A program made the translations under genes and the position numbers. This document shows positions 32,169 through 41,519 of a DNA stretch of 64,000 nt, piece after piece. The stretch comes from Thermosynechococcus sp. WC_1 (GTDB taxonomy: Bacteria; Cyanobacteriota; Cyanobacteriia; Thermosynechococcales; Thermosynechococcaceae): positions 1 to 64,000 of the forward strand of contig JAGVDA010000266.1 in assembly GCA_020058975.1 (NCBI GenBank). The letters run 5' to 3'. Position 1 is the first letter of the stretch, and every line of letters starts with the position of its first letter. The notes below the pieces were generated by a model. The model made no database searches and was not told the DNA's origin. It saw nothing but the letters and a program-made list of their open reading frames with translations.

Positions 32169-35100
32169 ATGCCTCGCCAAATTATTGGCTCTAAGGGCGG
32201 TGGGGGTGGTAGCAGTTTTGTTACCAAGCCAGATTCGCTGCGGAGCAATGATAGTTTTGAAATCCTTCTAGGCCTCGGTTCTGGCCGATGGAAGGGGATG
32301 GTCGATGGTTTAAAATCCCTAAAAATCAACGGAGTCCCATTGGAGAATACCGATGGGACTTCCAACTTTCAAGATGTGTATGCCGTTTTCGCAGACGGAA
32401 ATCCCCTTGAGAACCAGATCGTAAATTTTAAGCTTGGTGGAGGCGGTAACTCCCAATCGGTAACTACTCAGCTAGTAAATACTAACACAAATGGTCCCGG
32501 AGGTTGGGTAACTGGAGCGGTAAGTACTCCTAATGCGAATTTTATTGACCTCAGATTTATAGTTCAGCAGCTATTTTATCAAGATGATAAAAGTATTCGG
32601 GAAAATACTGCCACCATTGAGGTAGAAATGCGTCCTTCTGGAGGCAATTGGATAAACATTTTCTCGGCTCCAAGTTCTCAAGGAATTAGTTACGATCCGG
32701 ACGGTTACGATTATTATGAAGATGACGGTAATTATAACGCTCGGCTCTACTTAGGTAGGGGGTTATTCAACTCTAATGGTACAGGATTCAGAGCTTCCAG
32801 TAACCCTAACCTAAAAATAACGGGTAAAACCAGTTCGGCTTTTGCTAAAGAGCTTCGAATTGCAGTTCCCAATAAGGGAGCCTATGCTAATAAGACTTGG
32901 GAAGTTCGAGCACGACTTGTAGAGAAAGACACAATAGATAACGACCCCATCTCTGAGCGTCGCAACATTGTCTTTGAAACTGTCACCGCCATTATTACAG
33001 AGCCTCTCGGAGATCACCCAGATTGGGATGGACTTGTATGGTTACAAGTTCACGGAAAAGCCTCAGATCAATTTTCAGGTTTTCCCGAAATCACTTCTAT
33101 TTGTGATACCAAAATTTGTCAGGTCCCGGGGCCTTCTGTTTTTAATCCAGAAACCAGAGCGTACTCGCCAGCTACGTGGGATGGTTCATTTGTTGAGGCA
33201 TTTACCACAGACCCCGCGTGGCAGATAAAGGAATTCGTTGAAGACCCTGTGCATGGTCTAGCTGGAATATACCCCGGCTCCACTTTAGATAAATGGGATG
33301 CTCTAGAAGCCTCTAAATATTTTTCAGAGCAAGTTAGCGACGGCAACGGGGGAACACATCCTCGATTCAGTATGAATCTGACTATCAACGAAGCTAAAGA
33401 TATCGACGAGATGATGCAGTATCTCGCTGGTAGCGTAAATAGCTACACGGAGGATATTGGAAATGGGGTGTGGAGATTTAAGGTAGATAAGCCTGAGACT
33501 CCAGTTATGTTGTTTACCGAAGATAATGTCTTCGGGGAATTTCAATATAGTCACTCAGATATAGATACTAGATTCAATGATTGGCGAGGAACTTTCCTCG
33601 ACGAAAGTCTTGACTATGAGACTAATACAGTTAGAGTTTTTGACCAAGCTGATATAGACCAGAATGGAACCAAATTTACTGAGATTGCTTTGATTGGATG
33701 TACCCATCCTCAAGAAGCTTTACGCCGGTTGGTGTTTCGTTTGCGGGTTTCTTTGAATGAATTCCGCTCAGTAATTTTTGAAACCAATAGGGTCGGTCGT
33801 TATCTCAATCCCCTCGACACTATTTTGGTTGCTGATGGGGCATTGAATCCAGACCATTTAGTTAAAAGTACCAGTAGGGTTGCCTCCTACTCTGGGACAA
33901 CTGTGAATCTGTTGAGAGAATTGAGACTCGAACTTGGAGTTAATTACACTGTTCATTTTACTACAACTGATGGTGAGGTTGTTTCAAGAAACATCACTAA
34001 TAATTCATCTCAGAGAGGAGATGTTACCCAACTTATAATTAGTTCTCCACTCCCTACAAATATAATGCCTCAATCAGCAGTAGCTTTGAGTGCGGGGGGA
34101 TTAGCTGCACTCCCAGTTGCTTATAGAGTAATTAGCGTAGAACGCTCAGAAAATAACGAAGATAACTACGTAATTAACGCTGTTCAGATCGACACCGGAA
34201 AATGGGCAGCGATGGATAACGTCTCTCAGACAGATATTCTTGCTCAAGAATCGGCTATAGCTATAGGCTCTCCAACTGCCCCCGCTGGTGGTCTTTTCCA
34301 ACTTGTAGAGTATATTACTGATACTCAACACAAAAGAGTTCTTGAGATAAACTGGAACAGACCTGCAAGTAATTTCTTTGACGGTTATAGAGTAGAATAT
34401 CGGCTAAATAACGGCCCTTGGTTTCTCGCTAACGAGAACCAAAAAGATAGCTTCTTCGAGTTACAAAATCCAGAAGACGGAACCTATGATTTCAAAATCA
34501 CGGCTCTAGACCGTAGAGGTGTTCAATCAAATCCTCTAATTGGTCAGTATGTTCTTAATGGCAGTAGTTACGTAACTCCCCCAGCACATACCAGAGGACC
34601 TTTAACAACAAGACCTCCTCAAGGACCTTATGACGGTTTTCGTTTTACAGTTACGAATGCAAACCCGCCAGTCACACAAGTTTGGGAAGACGGTAACTGG
34701 AGAGATGAGGTAAATCTCGTCACAGAAGGAAGTCAGATTGGAGTAGAAAACGGAGCCACAGTTGGTATGACTCCTGCTGAGGAAGCCACCCTCTCTCAAA
34801 TTCTTGTTGATGTGGACGATCTCTATACCACATATGGCAGCACGGCGTCCGCAGCGGCTTCTGCTAGTGCTGCTCAGGCCTATTCAACTATCGCTCAGAC
34901 AGCTGCTACTAATTCTCAAACAGCAAACACCAACGCACAAAGCGCCATGACAGCGGCTCAGACTGCTAGAAATGATGCCATTACCCAAGCCACCAACGCG
35001 GCAGGTTCTGCATCAACGGCGGCTAGCAGTGCCACTACAGCTACCAATCAGGCTAATGCTGCCGCAGGTAGTGCTACTAGTGCTTCCGCTTCCGCAAATA

Positions 35101-38100
35101 TAGCCACCACTCAGGCTGGGAATGCCGCTACCAGCGCCACAGCGGCATCAACATCAGCATCAAGTGCGACTATATCTGCAACCAATGCGGGGACCTCAGC
35201 GGCAGCCGCTCAAGCCTCAGCAGTATCGGCTTCAACTAGTGCTTTACAAGCCGCTGCAAAAAATGGCCCAAGTTTGAATTATAACCCACATTTTGATCAG
35301 GGCAAAGAATATTGGTTTATTGGACCATCCGGAACTACTCAAACACTGGGAACAGTAGTTTCAGCTTTTCAAGGAAGAGCAAATGTTATTACGGGAAATT
35401 ATCTATATGGATATAGTGAAAGTATTCCCGTAACTCCGGGAAATAAATATGAATTAAGTATAAGTTTTTATGTTGCGAATGCTTCTTCCAGACACTACTT
35501 AGGAGTAGTTCCCTTTGACGCCAATGGAGTTAGTCTTACACCAAGCAGTGGTTATTATTTTGCCTTTTCTTACTCACAATTTCCAATAGGTTGGAAAACA
35601 ACCAGTGCTATCAATGATCTTTCTTCATATCCTACGGCAACTCATGTAAAGATAATTTACCTCGTTAATTATGAAGTACACTCAGGCACATACGGCGTTG
35701 ATTATATTCATTTTAATGAGGTAACTGCCAGAGAGGCAGCATCTGGCTCGGCCTCCGCAGCGGCAACCTCAGCATCGAATGCCTCCATAAGTGCCACCAA
35801 CGCTGGTAATAGTGCCTCTTCTGCTCTAACAAGTGCTACCAATGCTGCTAGCAGCGCCGGGGCTGCGAATACGTCAGCTGGAAATGCGGCTACCTCTGCC
35901 TCACAGGCAAGCACATCTGCAAGTAACGCAGCGGGTTCAGCCTCTACCGCAAGCACACAGGCGACTAACGCTGCAAACAGTGCGGGAGCGGCGGCAGGTT
36001 CTGCGTCAGCTGCTTCTGGTTCAGCCTCTACCGCAAGCACCCAGGCGACTAACGCTGCAAACAGTGCAACGGCAGCTCAAGGTTTTTCTGTGTCAGCATC
36101 ATCAAGTGCTACTGATGCTATTCGCACTGTTGCCTCATCTATGCCCGGAGACTTTGGAGAGGACGGTAGGTTCTTTGCGTATGTATACGGTAATGAAACA
36201 AATGCCTCTCGCATTGACCAAACTTATCCAAATGTAAGTTATCCAATTGATCCCGTTTATGGAAGAATCTTAAGGTTTGGTGCACCTAATTCAGGGTATC
36301 TAAACGCTACTATCCGTAAAAGGATTAGTACCGCAGTTGCCCGTAGATACCGACTCACTGCCTTTGTTCGTCAAAATAGCAGCTCCTATGGTGCTTTAAG
36401 TGTTTATGTTTTCATTTTCGGTTTAAGTTCTGATTATTCGACTTTGGTTTACGGAGGCCATTTGGCTGAAACATCCGTGCCTTCTGGGGAAGTCTCATTT
36501 GTAAGTAATTTGAATGGGGCAGGTGTTAAGAAGGTTGTCTTAGATTTTGTTCCTCAAGTCGGAGGTACAGCACCTTGGCTTGCTCCCGGAATTTATTTCT
36601 ATAATAATACGCCCGGGGATAATTATAATGCGGGGCAACCCGATATTCTTTCGATGAAAGTAGAGGATGTTACAGATAGTTACGCCGCTGCCGGTGCGGC
36701 TTCCGCAGCGGCAACGAGTGCTTCTCAGGCAAGTACATCTGCCTCAGCAGCAGGAGTGTCTGCAACTTCTGCTTCTAACTCCGCTAATATGGCGACTGCT
36801 CAAGCAGGAAACGCCTCAACCTCGGCGAGTGCAGCAGCAGGCTCTGCTGCTAATGCAAATACCTCAGCCGGTAATGCTGCCAATAGTGCTTCAAGTGCTG
36901 CTACTTTTTCTAATCTTGCCGCTTCTTTCAAAAACGATGTGGCTGCACTTGAGGGAAATCTTGAATTTAATAGAGGCTTTGAAGCTTGGTCCCTCAACCA
37001 AGATGGTTCAAGCCCCGGGGTTCTCACCTCTGGCTGCTACGTTTCAAATAGTTGGGAGGGAGGTAATTATTTAGTAGCTCCCTCCAATCAATATTTAGAG
37101 GTTTATTCGGTAAAAACATGGGATATTGACCCTAACAGAACCTATAAAATAAGTGCAAATTATGGGGTATGGGCTAATGGCTCACCGTCTAACACAGCTA
37201 GATTCTATATAGGATTTGTAGGCCTCAATGCTTTGGGAGCTTACGTGGATCATGGCAGCTATGGTTCTCTTAGATACTGTATTACTCACGGTGCGGGAGG
37301 AGGCCCAGCCGTCCTTACCGATGGACAGAGGGTAACTCCTTCTGTTTTAGTTACTGGTTCTGGTAATGATAGTTGGAATAAATTTCCTCCCGGAACTGTT
37401 AAAATTCGTCTAGCTGCATTTATGAACTATAACGAAGGAGACACAAGTAGAGCAGTAAATACCTATTTAGGATATATGAAAGTAGAAGATGTTACTGAAA
37501 GTCTTTCTGCTGCATCTTCGGCCACCGCAGCGGCGGGTAGCTCAGTTACTGCTGCTCAACATGCAGCTTCTGCACTCTCATACGCTGTGCTTTCTGCAAA
37601 TGTTTCTCGTGGTGCGATAAATCCTAATCCGGGGTTCGATGCGTATCCGAACTCGACAGGATATCCGACAAATTGGGCAGTGTATTCTTTAGATTCTGGT
37701 TATTCCGCTGTAAGCCGCGTGGCTGACAGCAATGGCGGTTGGTCCATGCGTGTTGCTTCTAGTGCTGGAAGTTTTGATAGTATTTTTCAGTATTACTCAG
37801 GAGGATTAGCTAATATAACCCCCTCCGGTTGGTATGTTGTAGAAGCAGACGTGACTTTAGAAAGTGGAACCCTCTCTGGCACTGGTATTTGGTGCGATTG
37901 TTGGTCTGCTCCAGATATAGGTTATTCGCTTGGAGCTGGCCTTTCGTTCTTTTCTGATCCAGATGTCACGGGAGCAGCTCCGGGGAGCGGAACGGCAGGT
38001 AAACGCTATCGCTATGCTAAACTAATTCAAGTAACATCCACAACAAATGTTATGCGCATTTATGCCACGAATAACTATGTCGGAGGTCCTTTCGGCTCTA

Positions 38101-38558
38101 CTGCTGGGGCCAAAACTTTGATCTGGCATTACGCAGCTATTCGTCCAGCTACTCAGGCAGAAATCAGAGATCGGACCGTCCTAGCTCCTCTACAAGCAAC
38201 TGTTGCTGTACATTCTGGAGCTATTGCTACTCTGCAAGGTGAAAGCACAGCCTATTGGCAAGTTGAAGGTAATGCTGGCTCTGGTGCGGATTTCTTTATC
38301 AGTGCTAGAGCTAGGTCAGCCTATGGTAGTGCACCTTCAAGTAATGTAAGCTTCGGAGCTAGAGAAATTCACCTCTACAACCCGAGTGGAGCCAACTGGA
38401 AGAAAGCATTATCTATTGAAAATGGCAATGCAGTGTTCTATGGAGAATTGGCTGTAGGGGGAACTTCTGGGGCAAGAACAACCATTAACAAAAACATCAT
38501 TAAAGTATTTGACACTTCGAATGTGGTTCGAATAAAAATTGGAGACTTGAGTCTATAA
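32169..38558 (+). CDS. Giant J-like central tail/receptor-binding protein
   Basis: 2129 aa. The N-terminal 700 residues resemble lambda J (IIGSKGGGGGSS, SLKINGVPL, EFRSVIFETNRVGRYLNP), with a fibronectin-like domain near 720-800 (LEINWNRPASNFFDGYRVEYR). After residue 890 come Ala/Ser/Thr/Asn-rich blocks (about 893-1032, 1191-1317, 1506-1583, 1780-1807) alternating with four domains that look like carbohydrate-binding jelly rolls, each opening like NYNPHFDQG, LEFNRGFEAW or NPNPGFDAYP. It should recognise the host surface. Confidence 0.82.
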   Translation: MPRQIIGSKGGGGGSSFVTKPDSLRSNDSFEILLGLGSGRWKGMVDGLKSLKINGVPLENTDGTSNFQDVYAVFADGNPLENQIVNFKLGGGGNSQSVTTQLVNTNTNGPGGWVTGAVSTPNANFIDLRFIVQQLFYQDDKSIRENTATIEVEMRPSGGNWINIFSAPSSQGISYDPDGYDYYEDDGNYNARLYLGRGLFNSNGTGFRASSNPNLKITGKTSSAFAKELRIAVPNKGAYANKTWEVRARLVEKDTIDNDPISERRNIVFETVTAIITEPLGDHPDWDGLVWLQVHGKASDQFSGFPEITSICDTKICQVPGPSVFNPETRAYSPATWDGSFVEAFTTDPAWQIKEFVEDPVHGLAGIYPGSTLDKWDALEASKYFSEQVSDGNGGTHPRFSMNLTINEAKDIDEMMQYLAGSVNSYTEDIGNGVWRFKVDKPETPVMLFTEDNVFGEFQYSHSDIDTRFNDWRGTFLDESLDYETNTVRVFDQADIDQNGTKFTEIALIGCTHPQEALRRLVFRLRVSLNEFRSVIFETNRVGRYLNPLDTILVADGALNPDHLVKSTSRVASYSGTTVNLLRELRLELGVNYTVHFTTTDGEVVSRNITNNSSQRGDVTQLIISSPLPTNIMPQSAVALSAGGLAALPVAYRVISVERSENNEDNYVINAVQIDTGKWAAMDNVSQTDILAQESAIAIGSPTAPAGGLFQLVEYITDTQHKRVLEINWNRPASNFFDGYRVEYRLNNGPWFLANENQKDSFFELQNPEDGTYDFKITALDRRGVQSNPLIGQYVLNGSSYVTPPAHTRGPLTTRPPQGPYDGFRFTVTNANPPVTQVWEDGNWRDEVNLVTEGSQIGVENGATVGMTPAEEATLSQILVDVDDLYTTYGSTASAAASASAAQAYSTIAQTAATNSQTANTNAQSAMTAAQTARNDAITQATNAAGSASTAASSATTATNQANAAAGSATSASASANIATTQAGNAATSATAASTSASSATISATNAGTSAAAAQASAVSASTSALQAAAKNGPSLNYNPHFDQGKEYWFIGPSGTTQTLGTVVSAFQGRANVITGNYLYGYSESIPVTPGNKYELSISFYVANASSRHYLGVVPFDANGVSLTPSSGYYFAFSYSQFPIGWKTTSAINDLSSYPTATHVKIIYLVNYEVHSGTYGVDYIHFNEVTAREAASGSASAAATSASNASISATNAGNSASSALTSATNAASSAGAANTSAGNAATSASQASTSASNAAGSASTASTQATNAANSAGAAAGSASAASGSASTASTQATNAANSATAAQGFSVSASSSATDAIRTVASSMPGDFGEDGRFFAYVYGNETNASRIDQTYPNVSYPIDPVYGRILRFGAPNSGYLNATIRKRISTAVARRYRLTAFVRQNSSSYGALSVYVFIFGLSSDYSTLVYGGHLAETSVPSGEVSFVSNLNGAGVKKVVLDFVPQVGGTAPWLAPGIYFYNNTPGDNYNAGQPDILSMKVEDVTDSYAAAGAASAAATSASQASTSASAAGVSATSASNSANMATAQAGNASTSASAAAGSAANANTSAGNAANSASSAATFSNLAASFKNDVAALEGNLEFNRGFEAWSLNQDGSSPGVLTSGCYVSNSWEGGNYLVAPSNQYLEVYSVKTWDIDPNRTYKISANYGVWANGSPSNTARFYIGFVGLNALGAYVDHGSYGSLRYCITHGAGGGPAVLTDGQRVTPSVLVTGSGNDSWNKFPPGTVKIRLAAFMNYNEGDTSRAVNTYLGYMKVEDVTESLSAASSATAAAGSSVTAAQHAASALSYAVLSANVSRGAINPNPGFDAYPNSTGYPTNWAVYSLDSGYSAVSRVADSNGGWSMRVASSAGSFDSIFQYYSGGLANITPSGWYVVEADVTLESGTLSGTGIWCDCWSAPDIGYSLGAGLSFFSDPDVTGAAPGSGTAGKRYRYAKLIQVTSTTNVMRIYATNNYVGGPFGSTAGAKTLIWHYAAIRPATQAEIRDRTVLAPLQATVAVHSGAIATLQGESTAYWQVEGNAGSGADFFISARARSAYGSAPSSNVSFGAREIHLYNPSGANWKKALSIENGNAVFYGELAVGGTSGARTTINKNIIKVFDTSNVVRIKIGDLSL

Positions 38559-38842
38559 TGGCACACGGAATGCAAATTTTCGATGCAGCAGGAAATCTCA
38601 TGCTGGATACGACTGATAATACTTTGAAGGATATTCTGTCTTACGCCAACGCGGTGGTAACCTCTAATGGAGATATTACGGGGGTCACTAGTTTGACTCC
38701 TGATAGTATCGCTTTAGTTGCAGACAACACTGGGGGTACCATCGATGTCCCTATAGTAGAACCAGATTATCTCAACAACAAGATAAAAGTCTATTATGGA
38801 AACTCTGGATTCGACGCAAGTATTCGAATGATGGAGTTCTAA
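38558..38842 (+). CDS. Tail tip accessory protein, 94 aa
   Basis: Starts MAHGMQIFDAAGNLMLDTTD. The opening G-M-x-I-F/Y-x-x-x-G pattern recurs twice in the next gene, so these are relatives of one small beta domain. The ATG overlaps the J stop by 1 nt. Presumably a receptor-binding accessory. Confidence 0.55.
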   Translation: MAHGMQIFDAAGNLMLDTTDNTLKDILSYANAVVTSNGDITGVTSLTPDSIALVADNTGGTIDVPIVEPDYLNNKIKVYYGNSGFDASIRMMEF

Positions 38843-39525
38843 TGGCTTACGGAGCAGAATTTTACAACGACTCAGGGAAGGTTCAGCTTTCTTCGGAAGT
38901 CTCCAATTTTTATATGGCTGAAAAAGGAACTATAACTCTTTCAACTTCCACCAGCACGATCACAATAACACCAACAGTTTCTTACGATGCCATAGCTTTG
39001 GTAATCGAGGGAGGAACTATTATTCCCGGAGAGATGTATGCAACCACAGTAGCCGCTAATACTTCCAAGACCTTTACAGTTCGGGGTACTTCGGCAACTG
39101 GTAGCGGCCCCTCAGGAGCGGTAATTAAATGGTACGCCTTTAGAAGTTATCGACATCTTTCTCCCGCAACAACCGGACATGGCATGGAAATCTATACTAG
39201 CACGGGGCAAGTGGCTTTCTCTTCTCTTTATCCTCAAATAATGAAGGGGTTCAAGATTCCAATCTCAAGCGCAAGCACCTTGGACACACCTTTGGACTCT
39301 TCGAAAACTTATGCCTTTATCAGTTATGGTACTAGTAGAGGAATAGGAACCTATAGTGAGCCTATGGGAGGAGGAGCAACTCTCACTGGTAACAGAAATC
39401 TGATGACTATCAAAACCTCTTCTTCAAATATAAGAGTAATCTTTTCTTCCCCCAGAACGTCACCAGCAGCTTTTCCTGCCGCATTTTCTGGAGGTTTGAT
39501 AGCCCTTGATGTTACAAATTATTGA
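38842..39525 (+). CDS. Tail fibre protein with duplicated domain, 227 aa
   Basis: Two copies of the domain seen in the previous gene: GAEFYNDSGKVQLSS near residue 4 and GMEIYTSTGQVAFSS near 114. It is Thr/Ser-rich with beta strands and likely forms the distal tail tip. Confidence 0.55.
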   Translation: MAYGAEFYNDSGKVQLSSEVSNFYMAEKGTITLSTSTSTITITPTVSYDAIALVIEGGTIIPGEMYATTVAANTSKTFTVRGTSATGSGPSGAVIKWYAFRSYRHLSPATTGHGMEIYTSTGQVAFSSLYPQIMKGFKIPISSASTLDTPLDSSKTYAFISYGTSRGIGTYSEPMGGGATLTGNRNLMTIKTSSSNIRVIFSSPRTSPAAFPAAFSGGLIALDVTNY

Positions 39526-39877
39526 AATCCTTGGTAAAGGTAGAGGAGTAATTTCAACAGAGGCTATTTCTCAAGACTCAGAAATTGCAAGGTATGAGCT
39601 ACTGATCTTAAATGAAATGACCGAGCAATTAAGACTGTATTCTTACCCCTACCCCTTTGATCTAAATGGCTTTTTTGAAGATGATTCTGGCCGATTTTGT
39701 TTAGCTTTAGGAGAAGCAACTCTCTTGAACACCTCGGCAGACCCAAACGTACAATGGGAAATAACTCCAGAGTTTCTGATAATTCGAGCAAAAAAAGCAA
39801 TTAAAGCTGGAAAAGAGTTGACAATCTCATATGGCTTCTCTAAGGAGGAAATTGATCAGAAAGGATGGATCACATGA
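39509..39877 (+). CDS. SET-domain protein
   Basis: 122 aa from the ATG at 39509 (MLQIIEILGKGRG). It shows the SET fold signatures: GKGRGVISTEAI (residues 9-20), LNTSADPNVQWE where eukaryotic SETs have N-H-S-x-x-P-N, and KAIKAGKELTISYGF at the end. SET enzymes methylate lysines with S-adenosylmethionine. The usual N-H-S is N-T-S here, so activity is not certain. It overlaps the fibre gene by 17 nt and the next gene by 4, so it is made late with virion proteins. Confidence 0.72.
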   Translation: MLQIIEILGKGRGVISTEAISQDSEIARYELLILNEMTEQLRLYSYPYPFDLNGFFEDDSGRFCLALGEATLLNTSADPNVQWEITPEFLIIRAKKAIKAGKELTISYGFSKEEIDQKGWIT

Positions 39878-40227
39878 AATATTTTGCAATCTTACTAGCC
39901 TTATTGGCTACTTCTGCTTATGCCTCTCAAAGAGTAGCTAAAGATTATTTCCACTGGGGTAAACCCGAATTCACTAATTCAAAAGTTCAAGTAGAAGTCA
40001 TTTATGTAGAATCTAGAAAAGAGCTTCTTGAACTCTTAATTGCTAAAGGTGGCTCCAATGAAAAGCGAGACGGAGAAAGTAAGCCTCCCAAATTGAACGC
40101 TTTCTCTATAGTTCGCAAGAATAAAGCCACATGCACAATTTACACTCTTAACCCTAAAGTAGAGTATAAGCCAGAGTTTTTGGGCCATGAAATGTTTCAT
40201 TGTCTTCATGGACGTTGGCACGATTAA
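39874..40227 (+). CDS. Secreted HExxH metalloprotease-like protein
   Basis: 117 aa from the ATG at 39874, 9 nt after AAAGG. Signal peptide MKYFAILLALLATSAYA followed by a likely cut before SQR. The C-terminus is GHEMFHCLHGRWHD: HExxH zinc motif (H105, E106, H109) with extra His at 112 and 116. It should act in the periplasm, but the protein is very short for a peptidase and the substrate is unknown. Confidence 0.6.
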   Translation: MKYFAILLALLATSAYASQRVAKDYFHWGKPEFTNSKVQVEVIYVESRKELLELLIAKGGSNEKRDGESKPPKLNAFSIVRKNKATCTIYTLNPKVEYKPEFLGHEMFHCLHGRWHD

Positions 40228-40238
40228 AGGAGAATAAG

Positions 40239-40721
40239 ATGCAGTTACCATTGATTAAACTACAACAATCTAATGAGCAGCCGCTTTATGTAAGTCCAGC
40301 CGATATTTTGGTGTTGGAGTCGGCTACCAAGCAGGAGAAAAAAGAAGATAAAGCTCACTCCAGTAGTGTTCTTTTTGGTTCGGAAAACAACTTGACTTAC
40401 GCTCGCCTGAATATCCCATTCGCTAGACTGAAAAAAATGGCTGGTAATAGGCCAAGAATTTCTTTGACTGCTGTTCCTGCTGATCAAGATTCAGGCCCAG
40501 AGAATGATCGAGAAATGTTAGTGCCAGTTGAGTGGGTGAGATCAATCGTGGGCATTACTGACCATAAGCGAGCAGCATCTCGGGTGTCGATTTCTTTCCC
40601 TCAAGGAATTCAATCTATTCCTGTAACCAACTCGGCGGAAGATATCTATGAGGCTATTTCTGCTGAAACCCCTCAACTTCCAGAAATCCCAGAAGGAGTA
40701 ACAGAAGATGGCGAAGAATGA
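40239..40721 (+). CDS. Hypothetical protein, 160 aa
   Basis: Start chosen at the ATG at 40239 (MQLPLIKLQQ) after AAGGAG; the frame extends further but without a site. Contains SPADILVLES and an acidic C-terminus (PEIPEGVTEDGEE). No family recognised. Overlaps the next gene by 14 nt. Confidence 0.6.
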   Translation: MQLPLIKLQQSNEQPLYVSPADILVLESATKQEKKEDKAHSSSVLFGSENNLTYARLNIPFARLKKMAGNRPRISLTAVPADQDSGPENDREMLVPVEWVRSIVGITDHKRAASRVSISFPQGIQSIPVTNSAEDIYEAISAETPQLPEIPEGVTEDGEE

Positions 40722-41004
40722 TACTGCAATTATTGAGGACCCACAAGAAGTAGAAGCCCTAAGGGTTAGGCTAACTGCTCACGAAACAGCAGTGGCTATG
40801 AAAGCTAGAGAAGAAAGAGCTGCTCAGGTTGAGCCTCTGAATAAGTTTCTTGCAGCTGAATCTACAAAAGAGTTTTTTGACACTATAGATAAGCTGCCAA
40901 AAGACTTAGATAATGATTCTGAGGTCGGGAGTTTGATTCAAGTTCTTCGAAGCACGAAAAGAGTTTTTGATAATTTGAGTTCTTATCCCTCACTACAAAA
41001 ATAA
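40708..41004 (+). CDS. Hypothetical helical protein, 98 aa
   Basis: Starts MAKNDTAIIEDPQEVEALRV; charged and helical throughout (coiled-coil-like). Last gene of the long rightward block, ending directly before the bidirectional terminator. Function unknown. Confidence 0.55.
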   Translation: MAKNDTAIIEDPQEVEALRVRLTAHETAVAMKAREERAAQVEPLNKFLAAESTKEFFDTIDKLPKDLDNDSEVGSLIQVLRSTKRVFDNLSSYPSLQK

Positions 41005-41031
41005 AAAAGGCCCCTAACGGGGCCTTTTTTT
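41003..41031. terminator. Bidirectional terminator
   Basis: AAAAAAGGCCCC, loop TAAC, GGGGCCTTTTTTT. It separates the rightward structural block from the leftward metabolism block. The stop of the pyrophosphohydrolase-like gene lies in its T-run. Confidence 0.92.
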
Positions 41032-41518
41032 ATTTATTGAATTTTCCTGTTTTCTGGAAGTTTGAAATCATTTCTCCCACCCTACCAGCTCGGGGCCGAT
41101 CATCATGAAGCATTTGATTCTCCTCGGCATCTATAAGAATAGCGCAAGAAGCCATGATGTGTGCAAGGTGACTCATACCGGATTCTGGGTCTACGCTCTC
41201 GCCATCCTGCCAAGATAATAGGTGACGACCTATGGCATCAACATAAGTTTCAGCCGGGACCGGTGTCTCCCTCCAATTGAAAGGTCCATATTTCTTAGCT
41301 CCAACTCGCATAACTTCTCCCAGATGAAGCAAGGCTGCGGTAGGAATAACACTGAACAGTGAAGGTTTTTTAGCGCCTGCCGCAGTTTTAGGATTCACAG
41401 CAGTCTGACCAGCTATAGAGGTCTCAGCAGGGAAAGTAACTGATAGATTTTGTTGAGTACTCTTATAAGCCGATACAGCGGCTCCAGTTGTGCTCGGGAT
41501 TACTTCATCTCTATCCAT
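41030..41518 (-). CDS. dATP/dGTP pyrophosphohydrolase-like protein
   Basis: 162 aa from the ATG at 41518, 8 nt after GGAG; the upstream ATG at 41536 lies inside the ThyX end. The core (LLHLGEVMRVGAKKYGPFNWRE, DAIGRHLLSWQDGESVDPESG, HLAHIMASCAILIDAE) matches the phage dATP/dGTP diphosphohydrolase family that includes MazZ. In 2-aminoadenine phages that enzyme feeds dGMP to PurZ; no PurZ is visible here, so plain pool control is the safer reading. Confidence 0.78.
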   Translation of the reverse strand: MDRDEVIPSTTGAAVSAYKSTQQNLSVTFPAETSIAGQTAVNPKTAAGAKKPSLFSVIPTAALLHLGEVMRVGAKKYGPFNWRETPVPAETYVDAIGRHLLSWQDGESVDPESGMSHLAHIMASCAILIDAEENQMLHDDRPRAGRVGEMISNFQKTGKFNK

Positions 41519-41519
41519 G

